Source: Perkinsus olseni (lineage: Eukaryota > Perkinsozoa > Perkinsida > Perkinsidae). From it: DNA of 64,000 nucleotides. The stretch is from contig JABANP010000062.1 of NCBI GenBank assembly GCA_013115135.1, forward strand, positions 1 to 64,000, given 5' to 3'. The notes under the pieces are model-generated. The model made no database searches. It had not been told where the DNA came from and was given only the letters and a program-made list of their open reading frames with translations. The position numbers and the translations under genes were made by a program. Of the stretch, positions 46,962-56,730 are shown in pieces (position 1 is the first letter of the stretch; every line of letters begins with the position of its first letter).

Positions 46962-48048
46962 ATGCTTTTTCGAAGTGGCTTTGCTGCTGCTGCTGTGTGC
47001 TCGGCCCTCCTAGCCACTACTGCCTCTGCTGTGGACATCACCGGTGTGCTGCAAGTTCCTAGTAAGCTAACCCCAGTTGCCATCACATCACCATCATTGT
47101 CGTAATCAGGCAAGTTGGAAAGCGACGGAGGTGGATTAGAGCGTATCTTTGGTCGATCAAGGGTTATACTAGAGGATGGCCGGGAGTACGGTGCGAACGT
47201 TGATCAGAGAGGAATCTTTCGAATGTAATTACCACAACGGAATCTCCGCTGTGCGCTAAAGTATCATGCTTTTAGTCCCGATGTAGAGCTGGGGACTTAT
47301 GTATTGCAGGTTGTGAACCAAGATATCGATTTTGAACAGGTAGTAAGGTGGTCCCGAGTTCGATCCCTGGTAGGAGTATTTCATCTCAGTTTACCATTGA
47401 TGTGCTACCTGATAATAAAGTAACGGCCCATCATTTCGAACCTCTCCATTCACATGGCAAGATGTCATCCAAGGGTTTGCCCTTGGTCATCTCCGCCAGA
47501 GGCCGAATCGAGTACTTCACCCAGAGGGAGGTGAGACCGCTGCTGCGGATTCCTCTCATCATCAACGTCGTCATCATCGTCAGAGTTTCAACCTGCTGCA
47601 TGTATTGAAGTCCCCTATGGCCATCATGGCCCTGGTCATGGCGGGTATTATGTTGTGCTTACCAAAATTACAGCAAAACATGATGGATGAGGAGACTATG
47701 AAGGAGATGAAGGAAGGTAGTATCTTAGCTTCATTCATGCAAGATACAAAGTATGTCTGGTTAGTTGCCGCTAATGATGATGGCCTCACAGGAGGTTTGA
47801 TGAGAGCCATGACCGGTGGTGGAGCTGCCGCCTCTGATACCTCAGCAGTGCCAGCAGCAGCACCGAAGAACACTAAGAAGGTGAGGATTCTCGCGGGGGG
47901 ACAAATTGCACAAAACATCACCGAAGCTAGGGATAGTACCCGAGTGTGTTGTAGAGCTGACCTCCTCCTCCTGCTGATAGTAGTAATACGAGCGTTATGT
48001 TCTCAGGAAGGAGGCAATGCTCGTCGACGAGGTGGGCATAGAGGATAG
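46962..48048 (+). CDS. EMC7: ER membrane protein complex subunit 7
   Basis: EMC inserts TM segments into the ER membrane; EMC7 contributes a luminal beta-sandwich and one TM. Signal peptide MLFRSGFAAAAVCSALLATTASA, then ITGVLQVPSKLESDGG, RVILEDGREYGANVDQRGIFRIP, GTYVLQVVNQDIDFEQ, FTIDVLPDNKVTAH, and a TM (MAIMALVMAGIMLCLP) followed by KLQQNMMDEETMKEMKEGS. Introns at 47062-47109, 47340-47389 and 47531-47583 keep frame; one near 47225 is similar. The 3' end is uncertain: either the frame runs to 48048 or a further intron gives an earlier stop near 47960. The start is the first Met of the signal peptide. Confidence 0.88.
47340..47389 (+). repeat. B-box intron element 10 (EMC7, sense)
   Basis: A 50-bp intron between DIDFEQ and FTIDVL. 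It reads GGTCCCGAGTTCGATCCC and ends AGTATTTCATCTCAG. Confidence 0.88.
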
Positions 48049-48164
48049 AGTACCGAGGCCTGTCGTTTATCGTTTCCTTCTCGACAAGGCTGTTGCGGTT
48101 CGTGGGTTGTTGGGGCATTGCAGCGGTGGTGGTAGTTGTTGTTGTTGTTTTATAACACTTTGTC

Positions 48165-49798
48165 ATGGGTAAAGACTATTACGGGATATTAGGAGTAAAG
48201 AAGGACGCTGATCAGGATGAGATAAAGAAAGCGTGAGTGGGAGGAAGAGGTCTCGAGTTCGAATCTATGCCATGACATCATTCCAACTGCAGGTATCGTC
48301 GTATGGCATTAAAGTGGCATCCAGATAAGAACCCTAATAATAGAGAAGCTGCTGCTGAGAAATTCAAAGAGGTACTTGGAATCTTGCCTGGTCTCGCCAT
48401 TCCTCAACGATAACTGCCGCTATTATCAACGCGATGCTCATTTCACCGAGTTTGAGACGTTGAGTGAACTCTAGAAGTGATACATCTAGGCCTATCTTGC
48501 TGATCTTGCACGTCCTCGCCAATTCCCAACTCCTCTGCCACTCCCGTAGGTTGCCGAAGCATATGATGTATTGAGTGACCCCCAGAAGAAGGCAGTGTAC
48601 GATCAATACGGCGAAGAGGGTCTCAAGGGTGGGGCTCCCCGGTGGACCCGGTCCTTCTGGACCCGATGCCCAGGGTTATTACACTACTGGCAAGTAGGAA
48701 TCTTCGCTGTGCGAGGGCGTATCTTTATTGCTGCTGTTGTTTTTCCTCAGTTTCCAGGGTGCACCTCATGGATTCCACTATACCTTCTCACGTGATCCCA
48801 ACGACATGTTCGCGCAGTTCTTCAAAGAGACTGTCCATCGGACTAACAGCTTTGGTGAAACACCATTCGGGAATGATAGCTTCGCGGAGTTGTTCTCGGG
48901 TGAGTATTTAGGCATCTTGCAATCTTGGGAGTTCTCATGTGTCCTCAACGCTTAGGTCTTGGATCAGGACCTAGGGGACCTGGCCGCGATGCATCTAGCA
49001 CAATGGGAAAGCAACGTAAGTGTCACTACCGGCATTGTTGCTGTAAACTGCGAGCCCTCTGTAGGAGCTGTTGAATTCGATCTTAACTGCTCGCTCGAGG
49101 ACTTGTTCCATGGTACAGTGAAGAAAATGAAGGTGATAGGATCGAACCGGGGACCTCTTGTGTCATAGTTGCTCGCCTTGCAGGTGCGCCGTGTGAGTCG
49201 GACAGTCCAGCGACCAGCCGAGAAGACACTCGAGGTGCCCATCAAGGCAGGTTGGAAGCCTGGTAAGTCTACTGCTGGGTCGTGTTGTTCTCAAGCGCCG
49301 TCGTGTAGGTACCCGTATCACCTTCGCTGGTGAGGGTGATGAGATTGGTAACTCTGGAAGATGCCAAGACATAGTATTCATCATCCGTGAAAAGAAGCAT
49401 CCCATGTTCACTAGGGACGGGTAATGAGCACCAGTCGTTGGTATCACCTTCCAGTACTCATCATCTTCAGCTCTAATTTATTATTCAACGCCAGTATTAC
49501 TCTGAAGGAGGCCTTTGTGTGGCTTCGAGCTGCATGTCCCATCCATAGAGGGTGATAAGGCTATTAGGTAATAATCAACATCGCTGCCACACGAAGAGGT
49601 AGTCGCCATTTCTCCTCGTCGTTTAGAGTCCGTATCGAGCAAGTAGTAACACCAGGGTTCACTCGAGTCATCCGGGGTGCTGGTATGCCGGTATCAAAGC
49701 AACCTGGCCAGCGTGGTGATCTAGTTGTTACCTTCGATATAGTATTCCCAAAGACACTGTCACCACAACAGAAGGAGATCCTCAGAAGGACTCTTTGA
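48165..49798 (+). CDS. Type B (class II) Hsp40 / DnaJ co-chaperone
   Basis: J-domain protein that stimulates Hsp70 ATPase. Ten exons: 48165-48232, 48293-48371, 48550-48693, 48751-48899, 48956-49015, 49065-49132, 49184-49262, 49309-49419, 49471-49567 and 49627-49798. The J domain ([29 protein letters not shown] with HPD) leads to a Gly-rich linker and the two C-terminal domains ([74 protein letters not shown]). Single extra bases at a C4 run near 48642 and a T3 run near 49518 must be dropped. Two introns carry B-box elements. DNAJB1/SIS1 type. Confidence 0.93.
48233..48292 (+). repeat. B-box intron element 11 (DnaJ, sense)
   Basis: A 60-bp GTGAGT...CTGCAG intron inside the J domain (EIKKA|YRRMA). 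It contains AGAGGTCTCGAGTTCGAATC, with two changes from the consensus B-box. Confidence 0.85.
49133..49183 (-). repeat. B-box intron element 12 (DnaJ, antisense)
   Basis: A 51-bp GTGATA...TTGCAG intron between VKKMK and VRRVS. The minus strand reads AGAGGTCCCCGGTTCGATCC, nearly the family consensus, inverted relative to the gene. Confidence 0.88.
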
Positions 49799-50095
49799 TT
49801 ATTCTTAAGTTGTTTCCTCATCATCTTCAACAACAACTGCTGCTGCTGCTGCATTCCATATCATCGTCAAACACCATATTATCATAATAATGATCATTCT
49901 GCGTCTTGCGTTTAATGATTATTACCGTCTGGGCGGGTGTGGTAGCTAGAGGTGTCAGAAAAATCAGTTAGTTGCACTTGCCAGGGTCGTTGGAAAGATA
50001 TGCGTTGCTCACGGTTACACCGCACTGGCAAGACTCTTGTTCTGTTCTCAGATTACAATAATATTTCCTTTCTTTGTTTTCGACACTGGTCTCCT

Positions 50096-50789
50096 ATGAT
50101 AACTCGGCGGCGTTGGTGTTGGTGTGGTACTGGAATGACAGCTGGATGGGTAACATTAATAATGCTACTACTTGTTCTATCAAGTCAATACCCTTCCGCA
50201 GCCGCAGCAGTGATGGTTGGTAGTACCGATACTGTAGGAGTATCATCAACCAGTACCAATGTAGTAGTGGATAATAATGGTAATTCGAGTAGTAGTGAGG
50301 CTCCCCTTGGTGGTGGTAACTTCACAACAACTTCCCCTACTACTACAACTACCACTACTACTACCTTGCCCCCTGTTAATTTGTATTGCCCTCAGGGATA
50401 TTGTCTTGATACTAAGATGCACAACAATGTTACTTGTATTAACATGCTACCTGCTCAGATGATCGACTGTTGGGATAATTATTGTGATAGTGTTGAGAAT
50501 GAGTACTGCATGTCATGGGGTATCGGCAGTGGTCGAGTGTGCCATAGTACTACTACCATGTGTCAGTGTACATATCTTAGTGTAATACAAGCACAGATTA
50601 TAGTAGGATACATCCCAGCACCTCCTGGGATGGACAGAAGCCAAGGAATGTGATTATGCTGGTACTGGTTATGCTCCTCCTACTACTACCTTAACGCCTG
50701 AGGATGGTACTTCGATCGGGAGTGACCTATCAAGGCCATCATACCTCATCATCGCGAGCGTTATCATGCTGCTATACGTCCTTGGATGA
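50096..50789 (+). CDS. Secreted, surface-anchored cysteine-module protein (paralogue of 488-1201)
   Basis: An N-terminal hydrophobic signal (GWVTLIMLLLVLSSQYPSAAAA; start 50096 or the internal Met at 50135) is followed by a Ser/Thr-rich linker and the cysteine domain: YCPQGYCLDT, then CWDNYCDS, EYCMSWG, GRVCHSTTTMCQC (module about 50480-50569). One G must be dropped near 50627 to continue WTEAKECDYAGTGYAPP and reach a hydrophobic C-terminus (YLIIASVIMLLYVLG) like a GPI or TM anchor. Order and Cys spacing match the minus-strand gene at the left end, 49 kb away. Function unknown; likely surface protein. Confidence 0.75.
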
Positions 50790-51147
50790 TGAGGCTTATC
50801 ATGGGCCTGCAACCAACGGCACGCTATCAACTGTAATTTGCTAAACCTACACAGTAACACTGTCCTCGTCATATCATCATCATCAGTCATGCTGCTGCTG
50901 CTGGTGCTGCTGCCGGTGTGGTGATGACTGCCCTTCTCGGACTTGCAGTAGTAAATGTATTATTCACTGGTGATGGTAGTCATCACCGATCTTTTTATCA
51001 ACACTCCCAGGCAGTTGTAATGGTCGTTGCCATATTCTACAGTAGTACTGTCATTCCGTATCCTATACCACACTTTCCCCAATTCGCGTCAGAGCTGATG
51101 ATGAGTTACCACGCCATGCCGTACTGTATAGTACCTCAGTTCCTTCC

Positions 51148-51387
51148 ATGTCATCATCTTCGTCCAAGCTCGCTGATCTTGCTGATGTCATCACCGTCCG
51201 ATCGTTGAGATTCATAAAAAGGTTATATAAGAGGGAATGGGTACCGGGGGAGCTGATCAAAGATTTCCCTAAGAAGCGGCATATGGACAGGGCGTTGAAC
51301 TTCACCTTATGGTGTCTAGCAGGAGCATCTTCAACAGGCTTGGTCATCCACACCTACCTGAGGACCAATGCTGCTGATAATATGTAA
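51148..51387 (+). CDS. Small single-pass membrane protein
   Basis: A 79-residue frame starting MSSSSSKLADLADVITV, with a basic segment (RFIKRLYKREW) and one hydrophobic stretch (NFTLWCLAGASSTGLVIHTYL) near the C-terminus. Intronless and well separated, 13 bp before the next ATG. The basic-then-TM layout fits a small mitochondrial or ER membrane protein, but I do not recognise a family. Confidence 0.5.
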   Translation: MSSSSSKLADLADVITVRSLRFIKRLYKREWVPGELIKDFPKKRHMDRALNFTLWCLAGASSTGLVIHTYLRTNAADNM

Positions 51388-51400
51388 TCGATTGACACGT

Positions 51401-52002
51401 ATGGCGTGTGATGTTAGCTCTAGGTTTATACCATGGAAGTATCTCAAGCGCGAGTTGGTCTATGATTCGCGGGATACTGAACCCTGTGATACTGACTGGG
51501 ACAAGCTAATCTCGGATATCGGTGCTCGCCACGGGTGAGGGATGGTAATACTGTAAAACCTGTTATCTAGTTTACTCGCAGTTTCACGTTGGATCAATTC
51601 CGCGAGGCTGCGTCGAGGTGTCTGCCGGTCGAACCGATGCTAGAAGTAGTAGAGAGGTACCTCCGGGCTGTTGTTCATGACACTACTCGTATCACGGGAG
51701 CAGGAGGTAGGGGTGCAGCAGCAGTAGTAGTGGTAGTGGTAGCACGACTGTGAGGTAGGGTCCCAACTGTGGGACGCAGCACGATCACAACTACATGCTG
51801 GTGAGTTGGGCGATGTACCAGAGTACTTGATAGAGATCGTGAACACAGCGTGCCGGAGGGTAACAATGATGGTGTGGTACTAAGCTGAAGTGGATGGTAG
51901 ATCGATCGATCGGCTAAAGCTGACGAGTTGTGGAAGAACGTGGAGGCCTTCCGAGCGGGGATATATGAAGGCTTAGTTAAGGAATGGCATAATAGACAGT
52001 AG
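51401..52002 (+). CDS. Hypothetical soluble protein
   Basis: Starts MACDVSSRFIPWKYLKRELV; exon 1 ends DKLISDIGARHG at a GTGAGG donor, exon 2 continues FTLDQFREAASRCLPVEPMLEVVERYL, later exons give ARSQLHAGELGDVPEYLIEIVNTACRR and KADELWKNVEAFRAGIYEGLVKEWHNRQ with the stop at 52002. Helical, charged, no TM. The middle junction around 51700-51780 is not resolved. No family is recognised. Confidence 0.5.
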
Positions 52003-52201
52003 TAGTGGAGCGCACGGCGAAGGATACTGAGAGAAGTATCTTTCAAGATACTTCGACACGCGGACATATTATGATGATAAAGCTTTCGGTCATCGACATA
52101 GTGATCGAGCGTTCGGATACAACATTGGCAGTAATATCGTTCTACTATTCTATCTTGTTCATCTCGATCTCACTTGGATTTTCTCAAATATAGGTAAGGT
52201 T

Positions 52202-53454
52202 ATGCCGTATCTAACCACGAAAGAAGCAATTGTCACCACCTCGGACGAATCAGCAGCCTTCCCGGCGGCAGTTCCCCCTCCTCCGAGGTTCGATTCCCTG
52301 GAAATAGCCACGGCACTTCGACAATGGGGAGTAGCGTTACTGCGACAAGCCATCAGCCCAGAGGAAGTGGAGAGACTGCAGAAAGTCTTTCATGTGAGTT
52401 AACAGGAATGTGGTATGGTAGTAAGTGAAGCATATTCTGCAGACTGATGGAGATAATGCAAGTCACATAGGAGTACAAGTATTGGCTCATGACGGCAATA
52501 TCAAATTCGGAAGATTCGCACACTCGAGATTGCATATGTTACTCAGAGGTCAGGATACAATGCCTACTGAGCCGCACATCATTAGAGTAGGTACCACTAT
52601 GGAGCAGCCTACCACCGCCTGTAATAGATCATGGATGGGGGTGTTGCACTCAGTAGCTGAGGATATGGCCGCGCAACTGGACGATGGTGCTGGAGAGAGG
52701 AGGAGGATGTAAACGAGTGCCGAAGGGTTGCACTGGAATAAGAAACTTTAGGTATCTTGCTGACGTTCGGTTGGTGGCTGTAGACCACGGGTCCCCTCCA
52801 GAAAGGCATTTCCATGCCGATAATGGCGCAGCAGGATTTACCGTACTGCTACCACTTACAGACAGGGATGCCAAGCTAGGTGGTAGAGGTTGGTGATTAT
52901 GTTTAGTAGTGATGGGAGGGCGCAGCAGGTACGCAAGTTTTATTACCCGGTACGCATATCCTCTCCATCGGTGATGGCAGTCTGAGCTCCCTCATTGAGA
53001 GGTTGCGGACCTACTCTCGACGTTTCATGATGTCGGGAGGCTCACTGAAGGTTCATGAACTGTAGGGTGCATCGGCATCTCCAGTGTGTATCATTGGGAC
53101 AGGTATCCTGATGGCTGTTGGCGAGCTGGCGATGCTCTTATATTAGACAGTCGTACTCTTTATCGGGGAGAGCACAGTGTTGTCTTTCAAACCTGGTACT
53201 ATTGCTATTACTCTCCACTCATCGTACTACTAGTCCCTAGGTGTTATGCTCGTCTTCCGCTATGACTTTGAGGGTTATGAGGCACCCGGCATCACCAACA
53301 TGCAGCGGAAGGTGAAGTTACACTGCTTTTAGTTTTGTCGCAGATCTACCAGCAGGTTCTCTTCAAATTTGGATACCTTGCCAACCTCATTGGATCGTAT
53401 CTTTATCGTCCTTGGCTGCCTGCACCATCTACTGAGGATGGTATTATATCATGA
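52202..53454 (+). CDS. 2-oxoglutarate/Fe(II)-dependent dioxygenase, PhyH-like
   Basis: Oxidises substrates with 2-oxoglutarate and iron. Start MPYLTTKEAIVTT; EIATALRQWGVALLRQAISPEEVERLQ is the usual N-terminal helix pair of phytanoyl-CoA hydroxylase-like proteins. An exon near 52750-52890 has RYLADVRLVAV and HFHADNGAAGFTVLLPLTD, giving the iron-binding H-x-D. Further on GEHSVVFKPGTIAITLHSS supplies a distal His, and LVFRYDFEGYEAPG an Arg. A last spliced exon ends PAPSTEDGIIS at 53454. Some middle exons need one-base corrections. Substrate unknown. Confidence 0.7.
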
Positions 53455-53775
53455 TGTGTGACCACGTGATGTTTCTGATGAATATTCTCACAATTATCGT
53501 GTTGATGAGTAGAACCCATCCGAACGCCAAAGGATTATTTGGAAGCACAAACGTCACTCGTACAGCGTATGGCGGCTGATGTATCAACTACCCTTGACTC
53601 GCTGGTATACTCAACTCCACACCGACTAGTTATCGCTCAAAACTCGAGTGATGCTAACTATGTACAAATGAGGCCGAGCCAGCACAAGGAAATAAGGACA
53701 AAAAAGGAACATAAGTTGATAAACAAGTTCATGAGAACGATTTGATGGAGGTTCCATCAAGGCATCACAGACTTT

Positions 53776-56520
53776 CTAATGCATCGCCAGAATAGTCTGA
53801 GGATTTATCGCAGCCCCACGCAACTCCTCTTGTGATGCTGTTGTGTCCGACTCATCCTCGAAGAGCATCATGACTTGGAGAGCGGCTTGTTTGGTAGACC
53901 ATCGTCGTACTGGAAGGTTAGCCACCTTCATAGACTGCAAGTCCGGGTTGGTTATACCATACTTATCCATATCCTCGACGTGCTCTCCTCCCACTAACCA
54001 AGCAGAGGGTAGAGCGAATGCTGCAGAGGCTGCTCCTGATGCCATGGCAGTGGTCTTATCAACAACAGGAACGCCCTTGGGGGTCACTTCCTCTTCACTC
54101 CATACATGAACTGATCGCTCAGGGACGGTGTCCTTCAAAGTAGCCCAACATGTCGGAGTGACAGCTTCAGCAGCGAGCATTCGAGCTTCTACGAGAAGAT
54201 GAACGCATGAGAGACCAGTACCATGGCATAGCTGACCATCACCCTTCTGCCAGAACATACAATAGGACCCGCTTGACTTACTACTGCAGTACTGATCTGC
54301 AGCTGCGATGGAGTTCGCGGTATAAGACGTACTGGGTGACTTGGTTGTTGTAGTGGAAGTATCGATAATACCACAATCGGTCCACGGGCGTTCACGATCG
54401 AGGTAGTCGAAGAAGTCCTGACCAGGGGGGCAGTTGAATGTGGTCGCCTCGCCGCCGTTGAGGTCTAGAGTGAAAGCATCAGCTCCTCGTCGACATAGAT
54501 CGGACATTTGGGATAGGTAGAAGGAGCGTCGTAGCATCGGGGCGTCGTTAGGAGAATACCTAGCGTTATAATCTGTAACAGTGATCTTCACTATGGTCAT
54601 TGGATCCACCTTCCAACCATCTTGAGAAGTCCAGATAGTCTCGCCGCACTTGAGAGTAGGATGACCACAGTCAGTAGCTGTACGATCAACTATGCCAGCC
54701 ATATGACTGGTACCAGTAAACCTTATTGAAGTAACACCATTGTGATCTTCTGCAGCGGGGTCCATCTCCACCTCAAACCCTGCAGTTACCGCACGACGAG
54801 GTGGTCGGATGTCAGACGAACTGGACTGCTTGTTCATGGCAACTGGTGCAGAGTCGAGGACAAAGCCGAAGAGCTCCAATAGGGACATATCATAGCTGAC
54901 CATACCATCAAGGAAAGGGTTCTCCTCGTACAAGTCTAGCTCAGTGAGGGGTATCCTCTCCGTGAAGTTCTGACTGAGGGCGTAACGGATGTTACCGCAG
55001 CTCAATGCTGCAATGTTAGCAGACATATTGCGCATATAAAGATCGCTCAACATGTTGCCGACGCGTGACTCGTCACTGCAGATATCAGCAGTATCGTAGA
55101 AGCCTTGGAAGAGGAGGTTGTCCATGTTAGTGTTGGCAAGTGGCTTGATAGGCTGCACCCAGTGGCTCCATGTCTGCATAACATTGTTATTCCACCAATC
55201 CTCATCCTCGGTGCCCACAAAGCGATGACCGCACTGATCATCTAGGACCGGCAAAGCATGAGCGTATCTTAGTTTGCCGTTGGGATGCTCGGCGTCGAAG
55301 TCGAATACCATTCTACCGAGCATTTGACCATCCATACCCATCTTCCATATCGGGGTAACAACCTCCGGGTTAGTGGGATGATGAAGATTTAAAAAGGCCG
55401 GGAAATGGTCATGACCAGCCAGTACGGCATCCAGTTTTAGACCCTGCTCCACCACAGCTTCTCTCCACATGAGAACATCATAGCCAACACATTGATGAGT
55501 GAGCATAATAACAAGGTTGCACCCGTCGTCGTTCATCTCTCTGATACTCTTCACAGCGGAAGGGATCATATCCGTGAACCATACGTTGGTGTGGCCCGCA
55601 ATAGCCTGAGCAGCCGAAGTCTCAGTGGTCCCAGCGAAACACACTTTGCTCTTCTTCACCATCTTATACCAGTAGTTGCCAGAGGGCGCGTAGAAGGCGT
55701 CATCGTCGGTACCAAAGACCTTTTCATTACGACCAACAGTAGCATTAACAAAAGATACCTCTTGAGGGACCTTAAGGTCGGAGCCCAACAGCGAGGTTTT
55801 GGCCTCGTCGGCATAAACGTTATTGCCGAGGTAAAGGAAATTACCGGTAGCCATACTCCAGGCCACACAATTATTGTTATACTCAGGGTGCTCATCCATG
55901 TGGGCTACTGGGCATTTATCTTTGAACTGGAATTCATGATTACCGAATGCTACAAGATCCACCTCACCAGCATTCATCATATCAATCATGTGCTCACCGT
56001 AGGTAACAGAAGAGAGGTAGGACATGGCCACGAAGTCGCCAGGCAACATACTGATGTACTCGTCGGTGTCAGCGGTTTTACCGATATACTTATACGTTCC
56101 CGCCATTTGAGCAGTGTTGCCCCATTTAGTAGAAGGGTCCCGTACCTTCTCGTCGAATGCAGAAGCATCAACACAACCACTATCATCACTGGTCATGATA
56201 GCCCCACCGGTGTAAGGTAGGTTAATATCATACATCTTCTCAATGGCGGCTTCCGGCATACCAAGAGCAGCCGCTTTGCCGTAGCAGGCATCACCATCTT
56301 CTTCGCACAACTTGTAGAAATCCTCGGAAGGGGTGCCCTCGAAGTAGTAGCCATTACCAGAGAAAGGCCGAGCATACATTGAGTAAACGTCATTGGTGGT
56401 GCCTATAGTAATCGAGGCGTGGTAATCGTTCTCTGAGCTCTTGGCCAGAAATGGTGCTGCCGCTGCGGCAAAGAGGGGCAGAGTCTGCTGGATGAGGAGC
56501 AGATGATTTGCTGATACCAT
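53776..56520 (-). CDS. Secreted 5'-nucleotidase family metallophosphatase with cysteine module
   Basis: Single intronless frame. Met at 56520 starts a signal peptide (MVSANHLLLIQQTLPLFAAAAAPFLA); an in-frame Met at 56730 would place it internally. Metallophosphatase motifs: FGNHEF (GNHE), LTHQ and AGHDHF (GHDH), followed by the 5'-nucleotidase C-terminal substrate domain (ALSCGNIRYALS, DGMVSYDMSLLELFGFV). The usual first metal motif ND.HG reads TNDVYS, so the His is replaced. After the enzyme a Thr/Ser linker leads to one cysteine module (about 54207-54296) and a C-terminal region without TM. Likely extracellular nucleotide dephosphorylation; the lost His warrants care about activity. Confidence 0.85.
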   Translation of the reverse strand: MVSANHLLLIQQTLPLFAAAAAPFLAKSSENDYHASITIGTTNDVYSMYARPFSGNGYYFEGTPSEDFYKLCEEDGDACYGKAAALGMPEAAIEKMYDINLPYTGGAIMTSDDSGCVDASAFDEKVRDPSTKWGNTAQMAGTYKYIGKTADTDEYISMLPGDFVAMSYLSSVTYGEHMIDMMNAGEVDLVAFGNHEFQFKDKCPVAHMDEHPEYNNNCVAWSMATGNFLYLGNNVYADEAKTSLLGSDLKVPQEVSFVNATVGRNEKVFGTDDDAFYAPSGNYWYKMVKKSKVCFAGTTETSAAQAIAGHTNVWFTDMIPSAVKSIREMNDDGCNLVIMLTHQCVGYDVLMWREAVVEQGLKLDAVLAGHDHFPAFLNLHHPTNPEVVTPIWKMGMDGQMLGRMVFDFDAEHPNGKLRYAHALPVLDDQCGHRFVGTEDEDWWNNNVMQTWSHWVQPIKPLANTNMDNLLFQGFYDTADICSDESRVGNMLSDLYMRNMSANIAALSCGNIRYALSQNFTERIPLTELDLYEENPFLDGMVSYDMSLLELFGFVLDSAPVAMNKQSSSSDIRPPRRAVTAGFEVEMDPAAEDHNGVTSIRFTGTSHMAGIVDRTATDCGHPTLKCGETIWTSQDGWKVDPMTIVKITVTDYNARYSPNDAPMLRRSFYLSQMSDLCRRGADAFTLDLNGGEATTFNCPPGQDFFDYLDRERPWTDCGIIDTSTTTTKSPSTSYTANSIAAADQYCSSKSSGSYCMFWQKGDGQLCHGTGLSCVHLLVEARMLAAEAVTPTCWATLKDTVPERSVHVWSEEEVTPKGVPVVDKTTAMASGAASAAFALPSAWLVGGEHVEDMDKYGITNPDLQSMKVANLPVRRWSTKQAALQVMMLFEDESDTTASQEELRGAAINPQTILAMH

Positions 56521-56730
56521 ACTAAACAGAGGTATCAAATGACTGATCAAAATCAAACTCACGTGCAGCTTCCCTCCTCCGACTTCTATTCCGCACACAC
56601 GCAGTAGCCCGAACACAACCAGCCTAGCGTAGCGTCGCGCTCGGTTTAGCTGCGGCCCGTCTATCGTGCTGATGTCGCCCCTCACTTGTTTCACCTTGAC
56701 TAGGTGAGGATGCCCATTGTGGCCTATCAT

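Noticed and set aside
52285..52296. Another GGTTCGATTCC match
   Set aside because: It lies inside the coding exon of the dioxygenase (PPPRFDSLE) and has no T-run or splice sites around it, so it looks like chance.
53539..53745. Plus-strand frame of 68 codons
   Set aside because: No homology, no signal or domain, and it lies in the gap between two convergent genes.
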